Part shown: in pieces, positions 1 through 9,501 of the stretch
Position numbering within the stretch: the stretch's first letter is position 1
How the letters are laid out: each line of letters begins with the position of its first letter
DNA from: Comamonadaceae bacterium
GTDB taxonomy: Bacteria; Pseudomonadota; Gammaproteobacteria; Burkholderiales; Burkholderiaceae_C
DNA: 64,000 bases
Reading direction: 5' to 3'
Assembly: GCA_027486555.1 (NCBI GenBank)
Contig: JAIXOX010000140.1
Span: forward strand, 62,001 to 126,000
The notes under the pieces: generated by a model
The model's input: only the letters and a program-made list of their open reading frames with translations
The model's database searches: none
Told to the model about the DNA's origin: nothing
Position numbers and translations under genes: made by a program

Positions 1-5
1 TGTCG

Positions 6-821
6 GTGCGCTGCAACATCGAAGCCGACAGCCTGAATTCCGCCCTGCTGTCACCAGCCGCGACAGCAGACAGCGAGGCTTTCAAACTGCTGGTGGCCGA
101 AGTGGCCCGCGAGATGACCGTCAAATCAGGCCAAAAATGCACGGCCATCCGCCGCGTTTTTGTGCCACGCGCCTTGTACCCAGCCGCCGCCGAAGCCATT
201 GCCGCACGCCTGGCCAAAACCACCGTGGGCAACCCGCGCAACGAGACCGTGCGCATGGGCGCGCTGGTGAGCCAGGAACAAAAGGCCAGCGTGCTGGCGG
301 GCTTGGCCCAGCTCAAGACCGAAGCCACCGTTTTGTTTGACGGCAGCGCTGCGGGTCTGGTCGATGCCGACGCGGCCAGCGCCTGTGTAGCCCCGGTGCT
401 GCTGGGTACTGAAACCCCGATGACGGCCAAAGTGCTGCACGCGGTCGAAGTGTTCGGCCCCGTGTCCACCCTGATGCCTTACGACAGCATCGAAGAGGCT
501 TACGCCATGATCCGCCGGGGCGAAGGCTCGCTGGTGTGCTCGGTCTACAGCGAAGACCCGGCCTTCACCGCACAAGCTTCGGTCGAGCTGGCCAGCAGCC
601 ACGGGCGTGTGCATGCGATTTCGCCCGACGTGGCGGCCCTGCACAGTGGCCACGGCAACGTGATGCCCATGAGCCTGCACGGCGGCCCAGGCCGCGCCGG
701 GGGTGGCGAAGAATTGGGAGGCCTCAGGGCACTCAATTTCTACCACCGTCGCACAGCGGTGCAAGGCAGTTCGCTGGCGCTGGATGCGCTGGCGGCACAA
801 GGCGGCAAGCTGGCCCTCTGA
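6..821 (+). CDS. boxD: C-terminal part of an aldehyde dehydrogenase, BoxD/PaaZ-like (3,4-dehydroadipyl-CoA semialdehyde dehydrogenase candidate); 5' end outside window
   Basis: ORF open at the window start. ALDH-type motif 'EMTVKSGQKCTAIRRVFVP' (catalytic Cys region) and C-terminal 'HGGPGRAGGGEELGGLRALNFYHRRTAVQG'. Directly upstream of a benzoate-CoA ligase. Confidence 0.7.
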   Translation: MRCNIEADSLNSALLSPAATADSEAFKLLVAEVAREMTVKSGQKCTAIRRVFVPRALYPAAAEAIAARLAKTTVGNPRNETVRMGALVSQEQKASVLAGLAQLKTEATVLFDGSAAGLVDADAASACVAPVLLGTETPMTAKVLHAVEVFGPVSTLMPYDSIEEAYAMIRRGEGSLVCSVYSEDPAFTAQASVELASSHGRVHAISPDVAALHSGHGNVMPMSLHGGPGRAGGGEELGGLRALNFYHRRTAVQGSSLALDALAAQGGKLAL

Positions 822-826
822 CCCCC

Positions 827-896
827 TTGTAGGAGCCGCGCCCTCGCGGCGAAAATCCCCAGCAGGCTCATCGCCGCGAGGGCGCGACTCCTACAA
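827..896. repeat. REP-like imperfect inverted repeat (26-bp arms, 1 mismatch, 18-nt loop)
   Basis: TTGTAGGAGCCGCGCCCTCGCGGCGA (827-852) versus TCGCCGCGAGGGCGCGACTCCTACAA (871-896). Confidence 0.75.
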
Positions 897-951
897 AAGA
901 TTGGCCAATACAGGTCATTTCCACAACAAAGATACCCCGAGGAGACACAAC

Positions 952-2517
952 ATGACACGCACTGTGAACGCCCCCAGCACCGACTTCAACTTTGCCCAAC
1001 ACTTGATCGCCACCAACGCCGGGCGCGCAGCCAAAACCGCTTTGATCGACGATGTGGGCACATTGACCTATGGCGAGTTGACCGAGCAGATCCGACGTTT
1101 TGCCGGTGGCCTGCAGGCCATGGGCATCCGGCGCGAAGAGCGCGTGTTGCTGCTCATGCAAGACAGCAGCGACTGGGTCGTGGCCTTTTTGGGTGCGCTC
1201 TATGCAGGTGTGGTGCCGGTGGCGGTCAACACCTTGCTGACGGCCGAAGACTATGCCTTCATGCTGAGCAACAGCCGCGCCCAAGCCGCGCTGGTGTCGG
1301 GGGCCTTGCTGCCCACGCTGCAAGCGGCAATGGATCTGGTCAAAACCGAAGTGCGCCATGTGGTCGTTTCGCGACCCAGCACTGCACTGGCACAGGGCCA
1401 ATTCAACATGGCCGACTTCGTGGCGCAAAACACGCCAGTGTTGCCCGCGCAAACACTGGCCGATGAACCGGCTTTTTGGCTGTATTCGTCGGGCTCCACC
1501 GGCCAACCCAAGGGCACCGTGCACAGCCAGGGCAACTTGTATTGGACGGCCAAGCTGTATGGCCAAGGGGTGCTGAACTTGCAAGAGAACGACACCGTGT
1601 TCTCGGCTGCCAAGCTGTTCTTTGCCTATGGCCTGGGCAACGCCCTCACCTTCCCATTGAGCGTGGGCGCCAGCGTGGTGTTGATGGCCGAGCGCCCCAC
1701 CCCGCAAGCCACCTTCAAGCGCTTGGTCCAGCATCAGCCCACCGTGTTTTATGGCGCGCCCACGGGCTACGGCGGCATGCTGGCCAACCCCGAACTGCCC
1801 ACCAAGAGCCAAGTGGCGTTGCGCCTGTGCTCCTCTGCAGGTGAAGCCCTGCCGCGTGACATTGCCGAGCGCTGGTCCAGTCATTTTGGCTGCGAGATCA
1901 TTGACGGCATTGGTTCGACAGAAATGCTGCACGTTTTCTTGTCCAACCGTCCTGGCGATGTACGGTATGGCACCACCGGCAAGGCGGTGCCTGGCTACGA
2001 AGTGCAGTTGCGCCATGAAGACGGCAGCGTGGTCACCGGCAACGACGAGATTGGCGACCTGTACATCCAAGGCCCCAGCAGCGCCCTGATGTACTGGAAC
2101 AACCGAGACAAAACCCGCGACACCTTTCAAGGCGTGTGGACCAAAAGCGGCGACAAGTACACGCGGGATGCCGATGGTTATTACACCTACGCGGGACGCA
2201 ATGACGACATGCTCAAAGTCAGCGGCATTTACGTTTCACCGTTTGAAGTCGAGTCCACCTTGGTGCAACACCCCGCCATTTTGGAAGCCGCCGTGATTGG
2301 CAAAGAAGACACCGATGGCTTGACCAAAACCAAGGCTTTCATTGTGCTCAAATCCGGTCAAAACCTGACCCCAGAAGAGGTCAAAGCCTTTGTCAAGGAG
2401 CGCCTGGCTCCTTACAAATATCCGCGCTTCATTGAATTTGTGTCCGAACTGCCTAAAACGGCAACAGGCAAGATTCAGCGCTTTCGTCTTCGGAATCTGG
2501 AAAAGCAGGCCAGATGA
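952..2517 (+). CDS. bclA: benzoate-CoA ligase family protein (AMP-forming)
   Basis: ATG at 952 preceded by GAGGAG; ANL-superfamily motif 'YSSGSTGQPKGTVHSQGN'; C-terminal 'PKTATGKIQRFRLR'. Confidence 0.85.
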   Translation: MTRTVNAPSTDFNFAQHLIATNAGRAAKTALIDDVGTLTYGELTEQIRRFAGGLQAMGIRREERVLLLMQDSSDWVVAFLGALYAGVVPVAVNTLLTAEDYAFMLSNSRAQAALVSGALLPTLQAAMDLVKTEVRHVVVSRPSTALAQGQFNMADFVAQNTPVLPAQTLADEPAFWLYSSGSTGQPKGTVHSQGNLYWTAKLYGQGVLNLQENDTVFSAAKLFFAYGLGNALTFPLSVGASVVLMAERPTPQATFKRLVQHQPTVFYGAPTGYGGMLANPELPTKSQVALRLCSSAGEALPRDIAERWSSHFGCEIIDGIGSTEMLHVFLSNRPGDVRYGTTGKAVPGYEVQLRHEDGSVVTGNDEIGDLYIQGPSSALMYWNNRDKTRDTFQGVWTKSGDKYTRDADGYYTYAGRNDDMLKVSGIYVSPFEVESTLVQHPAILEAAVIGKEDTDGLTKTKAFIVLKSGQNLTPEEVKAFVKERLAPYKYPRFIEFVSELPKTATGKIQRFRLRNLEKQAR

Positions 2518-2549
2518 CACCGGCCCCTTAACAGACCCATCTTGAAGAC

Positions 2550-2583
2550 GAGCACTTCTTGAAATTCCATTCAGGAAGTGCTC
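2550..2583. terminator. hairpin between convergent genes (weak terminator candidate, no clear T-tract)
   Basis: GAGCACTTCTTGA...TCAGGAAGTGCTC, 13-bp arms with one mismatch, between bclA (+) and the sensor kinase (-). Confidence 0.4.
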
Positions 2584-2589
2584 ACCGCT

Positions 2590-5058
2590 TCAGACGATGG
2601 TCTCTTCGCCCCCATCGAGTGCCAAAACGCGCTCGATTTCAGTTTGCAAACTGGCCTGGGACATGGGCTTGGAGACATACCCGTCAGCGCCTGCACTCAA
2701 GAAACGCTCGCGGTCTCCGGCCATGGCATGGGCCGTAACCATCAAAACGCGGGACCTGAAGCCTGTTCCTTCTTCACGCTCGCGCACCAACTTCAGGGCT
2801 GCCAGACCGTCCATGACCGGCATCATCACGTCCATCAAAACCACGTCAAAACGGCTTTTATCCATGGCATCCAGGGCTTGCAAGCCATCGCGCACAGACA
2901 CGAGTCGGCAGCCCATGCGCTCAATCATGATTTCAGCCAACTTGCGGTTGATTTCATGGTCTTCAACCAACAAGACAGAAACCTGTTCTCCCTGCCGTGT
3001 GGTCATGGATTGAGCCATCAGGGGGGTGGCCTCAGCCATGGGCACAAAGCCCCGATCCTTGATCACAGCTTGCTTGTCCAACTGGCCCTGCAACAAGCGC
3101 ACCTGCTCGGGGGCCATGGCCACCAGATCGACGGGCAGTGCCACGGTGAAACAAGCGCCCAATTCGGGTTGGCTGTTGGCAATGATTTCACCGCCCATCA
3201 AGTGCACCAAACTGCGGGTGATGGCCAAGCCCAGACCTGTACTGCCAAAAATCCGTTTGTCCGAGTCGTCCACTTGGTTGAAAGGATTGAACAAAGAGGC
3301 CGATCTGGACGAATCAAAACCCTTGCCCGTGTCGGTGATGCTGATGCGCAAGACACACTTTTGCGCACTGTCTGCGCTGTGGGCTTGCATGGCCACGGTC
3401 ACAGCACCCAGATCGGTGAACTTGATGGCATTGCCAATCAGATTGGTCAGCACTTGCTGCATGCGCACAGGGTCCATGCGCACCAACAGGGGCAATTGAG
3501 GCGACAAGTCGGTCAACAAATCAATGTTTTTGGCACGGGCCCAAGGCACCATGTCCTCCACCGATTTTTCAAGCCATTGTCCAGGACTGACGTCTTGCAA
3601 CGCCAACTTCAAGGCATTGGCTTCGATTTTTGAAAAATCAAGGATCTGGTTGATGATGTGAAGCAAGTGGTTGGCAGAGTTTCGGGCCAGTGTCAGATAC
3701 TCTTTTTGCTCCGCTCTGTCCGGGGTGTCCATGGCCAACTCGGTCATGCCCACGATGCCGTTCATGGGCGTGCGAATTTCATAGCTCATTTTGGCCAAAA
3801 ACTCACCGCGCAATTGCCGGTCTTCTTCGGCTTTTTCTTTGGCCTGGATGAGCAGTTTTTGGGTGTTTTCGGTCCCCGAAAAATCCTGCATGACGGTCAC
3901 ATACAAAATGTCTTCGTCCACGCGCATTTCGCTGAACGTCATGCGCAATGAAAAAAGCTGGCCGTTTTTACGGCGACCCGTCATCACTTGGGCCTGCTTG
4001 AGCAGCGTGGACTCTCGTGTCCGCAAGAATTCGGCCATGGGTTGCTCAGGCTCAATCATCTCCTGGGGAGCCATGAGCACATCGATTTTTTTCCCAATCA
4101 AGTCTTCTGAGGGATAGCCAAAAATGGCCATGGTTTCAAAGTTGCATTGAACGATTCGCCTTTGGGCATCCGACACCACAATGGCTTCAGGCACCGAGGT
4201 GAACAAGCTTTGCAGCTTGCTTTCGCTCAGGCGTCGTTGGCGTTCTTCCTTTTTGCGCTGGTCCACTTCCTGGCTCAGCTGGGCCATGACAGCTTCGTGT
4301 TCACTGGACAGCTTTTGGGCCTTGAGCAAGGCACCACGAAAACCCTTGATCATCCACCACACCAACATGAAGCAAAACAGCACCGCCAAGGACAGCGTCA
4401 ACACAATGTGTTTGACCGTGAACATGCCGTTGACTTCGCTGGTCTCCAAGGGCAACACCACTTCAAGCGCCCCCACCACCTCGGTCTGAGCGGCAGGGTC
4501 ATTGCCAGAGCTGGAACTGCAGGCCACGCATTGCACCATCACCCGGTCGGCTTGTGCGTAGCGTAAAACCCGAATGCCATTGCGGATTTCTTCCTGCACA
4601 AAGGGCACCTCAGGCTGACTTCGCACAGCCACCAAGGCCAGTTTTTGAAAAGCATCCAGCTCTACAGGCGTAGAACGTCCGGACAAGGGCACGTCACTGT
4701 AAAAACGGACTTGGATATCTCCTGATTTTTTGGCCAAAAACGAGCTCAAGTCCCCCATCAGGCTTGCGGGCAAAGGCAAGGCGTTTCTGTTGGATCGCTC
4801 ATCCTCGGTGAATGGCACACCCGCCTGCATGGCACGCGGCAACAGGGCTTGTTCATAAAACAACCGAAACTGCGTCAAACCCAAGACATGGGCTTTGGCC
4901 CGATCCATGGCGGCCTGCCTGACGTGGCTCTCATGCGCACGATGGGCGTACAGCAAAACCCCGAGTCCCAATCCAAGCAAGACCAAGCCCACCCAAATGA
5001 GGGGCCAACGAATTGTTTTTTCGATGAATGAAGGGTGAGGTTGTCGAGGAGAGTTCAC
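2590..5058 (-). CDS. membrane hybrid sensor histidine kinase (DUF3365/Tll0287-like sensor, PAS, HisKA, HATPase_c, REC); H-box His replaced by Tyr
   Basis: ORF runs to 5142, but GTG at 5058 follows AAGGTG. PAS region; 'FLAKMSYEIRTPMNG' H-box; N-box 'NLIGNAIKFTD'; G-boxes 'DTGKGFD' and 'STGLGLAI'; REC 'VVLMDVMMPVMDG'. Confidence 0.85.
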   Translation of the reverse strand: MNSPRQPHPSFIEKTIRWPLIWVGLVLLGLGLGVLLYAHRAHESHVRQAAMDRAKAHVLGLTQFRLFYEQALLPRAMQAGVPFTEDERSNRNALPLPASLMGDLSSFLAKKSGDIQVRFYSDVPLSGRSTPVELDAFQKLALVAVRSQPEVPFVQEEIRNGIRVLRYAQADRVMVQCVACSSSSGNDPAAQTEVVGALEVVLPLETSEVNGMFTVKHIVLTLSLAVLFCFMLVWWMIKGFRGALLKAQKLSSEHEAVMAQLSQEVDQRKKEERQRRLSESKLQSLFTSVPEAIVVSDAQRRIVQCNFETMAIFGYPSEDLIGKKIDVLMAPQEMIEPEQPMAEFLRTRESTLLKQAQVMTGRRKNGQLFSLRMTFSEMRVDEDILYVTVMQDFSGTENTQKLLIQAKEKAEEDRQLRGEFLAKMSYEIRTPMNGIVGMTELAMDTPDRAEQKEYLTLARNSANHLLHIINQILDFSKIEANALKLALQDVSPGQWLEKSVEDMVPWARAKNIDLLTDLSPQLPLLVRMDPVRMQQVLTNLIGNAIKFTDLGAVTVAMQAHSADSAQKCVLRISITDTGKGFDSSRSASLFNPFNQVDDSDKRIFGSTGLGLAITRSLVHLMGGEIIANSQPELGACFTVALPVDLVAMAPEQVRLLQGQLDKQAVIKDRGFVPMAEATPLMAQSMTTRQGEQVSVLLVEDHEINRKLAEIMIERMGCRLVSVRDGLQALDAMDKSRFDVVLMDVMMPVMDGLAALKLVREREEGTGFRSRVLMVTAHAMAGDRERFLSAGADGYVSKPMSQASLQTEIERVLALDGGEETIV

Positions 5059-5320
5059 TTTGCACCTTTTTAGCAAAGTGAATAATAGCAATGAATACTT
5101 ATTTTTTATTAGGCAACTACCCGACATTGGGGTATTTTTCAACCGCCAAACACCAGGCCCCGAGCACTTGACATAGACCTGAATCCGTCACTTGGCCATG
5201 AATCGGATGCTCATGTTCTGATTTTCCGCAAACCCAGCGACTTCCTTCGTGACACGCGCTTTTCACTCCAAATCCCGAGCTGTTTTTGCGCATGTTGTCA
5301 CCCGCACCCAATGGCCAAAC

Positions 5321-5398
5321 AAGGTGGGAGCCCCGCCGCCTGGGCAATGGGTGGTGGTCAACAAGGCTCCATCGCGGCGAGGGCACTGCTCCCACAAA
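5321..5398. repeat. degenerate REP-like repeat
   Basis: Reverse complement of 5372-5397 is TTGTGGGAGCAGTGCCCTCGCCGCGA, 22/26 identical to the 827-852 arm. GTGGGAGC (5324-5331) pairs with GCTCCCAC (5388-5395). Confidence 0.5.
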
Positions 5399-5473
5399 AA
5401 AACGTTCATGCCAACTTCAGCGGGCCAGATCAATGGTGCGTTCTTGGGAAAAAGCATCAGCTGGCCATGGTCG

Positions 5474-6562
5474 TCAGGTGTCTTTGCTGACCTTGATGGT
5501 CGGGAACTTGCTCGAAAAGTCCTTGGCCTTGGCCGCGATCTTGACGGCCACTTGACGGGCCACGGCCTTGTAAATTTGGGCCACTTCGCAGTCGGGGTCG
5601 GACACCACCGTGGGTTTGCCGTTGTCGGCCTGCAGACGGATTTGCATGTCCAGCGGCAGTGCGCCCAGGTAATCCATGCCGTATTCAGCGGCCATTTTCT
5701 TGCCCCCATCGGCGCCAAAAATGTGCTCGATATGGCCGCAGTTCGTGCACACATGCACCGCCATGTTCTCGACCAAGCCCAAAATCGGCACACCGACTTT
5801 TTCGAACATCTTCACGCCTTTTTTGGCATCCAAAAGAGCAATGTCTTGCGGCGTGGTCACGATCACCGCGCCCGTCATCGGCACGCGTTGGGACAGTGTC
5901 AGCTGGATGTCGCCCGTGCCTGGAGGCATGTCGACGATCAAATAATCCAGCTCTTTCCAGTTCGTCTGGCGCAGCAGCTGCTCCAGCGCCTGGGTGGCCA
6001 TGGGGCCGCGCCAGATCATGGCTTCGTCTTGGCTGACCAAGAAACCAATCGACATGACCTGCACCCCGTAGTTCTCCATGGGCTCCATGGTCTGGCCGTC
6101 TTCGCTTTCGGGACGGCCTTCGATGCCCATCATCATGGGCTGGCTCGGGCCGTAAATGTCAGCGTCCAGCAGGCCCACCTTGGCCCCCTCGGCGGCCAGT
6201 GCCAGCGCCAGGTTCACGGCGGTGGTGCTCTTGCCCACGCCGCCCTTGCCCGAGGCCACGGCCACGATATTTTTGACCTGCGGCAGCAGCGCCACACCGC
6301 GCTGGGCAGCGTGAGCCGTGATCTTGCTGGTCACGTTGGCCGACACATTGGACACGCCCGCAACGCCCTTGGCAGCGGCAATCAACGCCTGTCGGATGCC
6401 CGGAATCTGGCTTTTGGCGGGGTAACCCAACTCCACATCAAAGGACACATCTGAGCCTTCGACTTGCAGGTTTTTCAGGGCTTTGGTGGACACGAAATCT
6501 TTGCCCGTGTTCGGGTCAATGACGGTTTGCAATGCTTGCAGGAGTTGTTCGGTGGTCGACAT
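5474..6562 (-). CDS. apbC: Mrp/ApbC family iron-sulfur cluster carrier P-loop ATPase
   Basis: Walker A '[18 protein letters not shown]'; '[14 protein letters not shown]'; CxxC '[12 protein letters not shown]'; start MSTTEQ. Confidence 0.92.
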   Translation of the reverse strand: MSTTEQLLQALQTVIDPNTGKDFVSTKALKNLQVEGSDVSFDVELGYPAKSQIPGIRQALIAAAKGVAGVSNVSANVTSKITAHAAQRGVALLPQVKNIVAVASGKGGVGKSTTAVNLALALAAEGAKVGLLDADIYGPSQPMMMGIEGRPESEDGQTMEPMENYGVQVMSIGFLVSQDEAMIWRGPMATQALEQLLRQTNWKELDYLIVDMPPGTGDIQLTLSQRVPMTGAVIVTTPQDIALLDAKKGVKMFEKVGVPILGLVENMAVHVCTNCGHIEHIFGADGGKKMAAEYGMDYLGALPLDMQIRLQADNGKPTVVSDPDCEVAQIYKAVARQVAVKIAAKAKDFSSKFPTIKVSKDT

Positions 6563-6648
6563 GGTCTCTTTCTGGAATGGGCCGAAGTTTACCGACAAGC
6601 CGCGCCGTACACCCTAAAATCAACGATTACCCTACAAACTGCCCCACC

Positions 6649-8742
6649 ATGTCTGCCCCCACCGTGCCACGCCAGCTTTTTGTCACCACCGCCCTGCCCT
6701 ACGCCAACGGCAATTTCCACATCGGCCACATCATGGAATACATCCAGGCCGACATCTGGGTGCGTTTCCAGCGCATGCAGGGCAGCCAGGTCAACTTTGT
6801 GGGCGCCGACGACACGCACGGTGCGCCGATCATGATCGCCGCCGAAAAAGCGGGCAAGACGCCCCAGCAGTTCGTGGCCGACATCGCGGCAGGCCGCAAG
6901 CCTTATCTGGACGGCTTTCACATCCAGTTCGACAACTGGCACAGCACCGACGCGCCAGAAAACCACGAGCTGGCCCGCCAGATTTACCGTGACCTGCGCG
7001 ACATTTCGGCTGCCGATGGCGGCTCGCTGATCGAAGTGCGCGCCGTGGAACAGTTTTTTGACCCGCAAAAAAACATGTTCTTGCCAGACCGTTTCATCAA
7101 AGGCGAGTGCCCCAAGTGCCACGCCAAAGACCAGTACGGCGACAACTGCGAGGTGTGTGGCGCGGTCTATGCCCCCACCGACCTGATCAACCCGTTTTCG
7201 GCCCTGTCGGGTGCCAAGCCTGAACTCAAGACCTCGGAACACTTCTTCTTCAAGCTGTCCGACCCGCGCTGCGTCGAGTTTTTGAGCCAGTGGACACAAG
7301 ACGGCAAGCTGCAGCCCGAAGTGGCCAATAAGGTCAAAGAGTGGTTTTCTGTGCGCACCAACCCGGACGGCTCCACCAGCGAAGGCCTGGGCGACTGGGA
7401 CATCTCGCGTGACGCGCCTTACTTTGGCATTGAGATCCCCGACGCGCCGGGCAAGTACTTTTATGTCTGGCTGGACGCGCCTGTGGGCTACCTGGCGTCT
7501 CTGAAAAACCTGCTGGACAAGCGCGGCGAAGACTACAACGCCTACATGGCCAACCCGAATCTGGAGCAGATCCACTTCATCGGCAAAGACATCGTGACTT
7601 TTCACACGCTGTTTTGGCCAGCCATGCTGCACTTTTCAGGCCGCAAGACGCCCAACAAAGTCAACGTGCACGGCTTTTTGACGGTGAACAACGGCGAGAA
7701 GATGAGCAAGAGCAGGGGCACGGGCCTGGACCCGCTCAAGTACCTCAGCCTGGGCATGAACCCCGAGTGGCTGCGTTACTACCTGGCCGCCAAGCTGTCG
7801 GGCCGCAACGAAGACATCGACTTCAACGCCGAAGACTTCATGGCGCGGGTGAACTCTGACCTGATTGGCAAGTTCATCAACATCGCCTCGCGCTCGGCCG
7901 GTTTCATCGCCAAACGATTTGACGGAAAACTGGGCAGCGCGAGCGCCGACGGCCAGGAACTCTTGGCCGCCCTGCAAAGCGCCTCACCCGCCATTGCCGC
8001 TTTTTACGAAGAGCGCGAATACGCCAAAGCCCTGCGCGAAGTCATGCTGCTGGCCGACAAGGTCAACAGCTATGTGGACCAGAACAAACCTTGGGACCTG
8101 GCCAAAAAAGAAGGCCAGGATGCCCGCCTGCACGATGTGTGCACCACCTGCATCGAAGCCTTCCGCTTGCTCACGCTGCAGCTCAAGCCCGTGTTGCCCG
8201 CCTTGGCCGCACAGGTCGAGGCTTTCCTGAACGTGACGCCTTTCACCTTTGAGCAAGCGCAAAACCTGCTGGGCTCGGGCCACGCCATCCAGACTTACCA
8301 ACACCTGATGCAGCGTGTCACCCTCGAACAACTCGAAGCCCTGTTCGAACCACCTGCGGTGGTTGAGGAAAAAGTCATCCCCGGCGGTGAAGAGATCGCC
8401 CCCACCATCGGCATTGACGATTTCGCCAAGGTCGACCTGCGCATCGCCCAGATCGTGAATTGCGAGCCTGTAGAAGGCTCGGTCAAGCTGTTGCGCCTGA
8501 CGCTGGATGTGGGCGAGGGACGCATGCGCAATGTGTTCAGTGGCATCGCCAGCATGTACAAACCCGAAGACCTGATCGGCAAGCTCACGGTGATGGTGGC
8601 CAACCTGGCACCGCGCAAGATGAAGTTCGGCGTTTCCGAAGGCATGGTGCTGGCCGCCAGCCACGCCGACGAAAAAGCCGAGCCGGGCATCCATGTGCTG
8701 CACCCCTGGCCCGGTGCCAAGCCCGGCATGCGCATCCATTAA
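6649..8742 (+). CDS. metG: methionine--tRNA ligase
   Basis: HIGH-type '[10 protein letters not shown]', zinc knuckle '[17 protein letters not shown]', 'KMSKSRGT', C-terminal Trbp111-like domain. Confidence 0.97.
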   Translation: MSAPTVPRQLFVTTALPYANGNFHIGHIMEYIQADIWVRFQRMQGSQVNFVGADDTHGAPIMIAAEKAGKTPQQFVADIAAGRKPYLDGFHIQFDNWHSTDAPENHELARQIYRDLRDISAADGGSLIEVRAVEQFFDPQKNMFLPDRFIKGECPKCHAKDQYGDNCEVCGAVYAPTDLINPFSALSGAKPELKTSEHFFFKLSDPRCVEFLSQWTQDGKLQPEVANKVKEWFSVRTNPDGSTSEGLGDWDISRDAPYFGIEIPDAPGKYFYVWLDAPVGYLASLKNLLDKRGEDYNAYMANPNLEQIHFIGKDIVTFHTLFWPAMLHFSGRKTPNKVNVHGFLTVNNGEKMSKSRGTGLDPLKYLSLGMNPEWLRYYLAAKLSGRNEDIDFNAEDFMARVNSDLIGKFINIASRSAGFIAKRFDGKLGSASADGQELLAALQSASPAIAAFYEEREYAKALREVMLLADKVNSYVDQNKPWDLAKKEGQDARLHDVCTTCIEAFRLLTLQLKPVLPALAAQVEAFLNVTPFTFEQAQNLLGSGHAIQTYQHLMQRVTLEQLEALFEPPAVVEEKVIPGGEEIAPTIGIDDFAKVDLRIAQIVNCEPVEGSVKLLRLTLDVGEGRMRNVFSGIASMYKPEDLIGKLTVMVANLAPRKMKFGVSEGMVLAASHADEKAEPGIHVLHPWPGAKPGMRIH

Positions 8743-8763
8743 GCCCCTGCGAGAACGCTGCAC

Positions 8764-9501
8764 ATGTTTCCCCTGATTCGTGGATGGACCGATGTGCAGC
8801 GCAGCCCCAGCGCCAATTTGCGACTGGGTCTGGTGCTGACCTTTGTGGCCGGGGCCACCAACGCAGGCGGTTTTTTGGCGGTGGGCAGTTACACCTCGCA
8901 CATGACCGGCATCGTGTCTTCTGTGGCGGACGATCTGGTGCTGGGCAACATCACCTTGGCCTTGGGGGGTGTGGTGTGCCTGTTGGCCTTTGTGGCTGGG
9001 GCCATGTGCACCGCCATCCTGGTGAACTGGGGGCTGCGCCAGCGCCTGCACAGCAGTTATTGCCTGCCCTTGCTGCTGGAGTCTTTGGCTTTGCTCGTTT
9101 TCGGTTTGTTTGGTGCGGCCATTGCGGCTTGGTCGCAACTGTTTGTACCGGTCACTGTGGTCTTGTTGTGCTTCATCATGGGCCTGCAAAACGCGGTCAT
9201 CACCAAAATATCCAAGGCCGAAATTCGCACCACCCACATCACCGGCCTGGTCACCGATTTGGGCATTGAGCTGGGCAAACTTTTTTACATGAACCGGTCC
9301 AACCCGGCTGAACCCGTGCTGGCCAACCGCCAACGCTTGCGGGTACAGGGCTCTTTGGTGCTGGGATTCTTGCTGGGTGGATTGGTGGGGGCTTTGGGCT
9401 TCAAACACGGGGGCTACATCACCACTTTGCCCTTGGCCGCCTTGCTCTGGATTTTGTGTCTGCGGCCCATGTTGTCCGACCTGCAACAACGCGCCACATG
9501 A
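8764..9501 (+). CDS. DUF1275 (YoaK-family) membrane protein
   Basis: Multi-TM protein with 'FVAGATNAGGFLAVGSYTSHMTGIVSS' and 'GLQNAVITKISKAEIRTTHITGLVTDLGIELG'. Confidence 0.85.
   Translation: MFPLIRGWTDVQRSPSANLRLGLVLTFVAGATNAGGFLAVGSYTSHMTGIVSSVADDLVLGNITLALGGVVCLLAFVAGAMCTAILVNWGLRQRLHSSYCLPLLLESLALLVFGLFGAAIAAWSQLFVPVTVVLLCFIMGLQNAVITKISKAEIRTTHITGLVTDLGIELGKLFYMNRSNPAEPVLANRQRLRVQGSLVLGFLLGGLVGALGFKHGGYITTLPLAALLWILCLRPMLSDLQQRAT

Noticed and set aside
2578-3633. 351-codon ORF antisense to the hybrid kinase
   Set aside because: Mirror-frame artefact; the minus-strand HATPase and REC motifs are clear.
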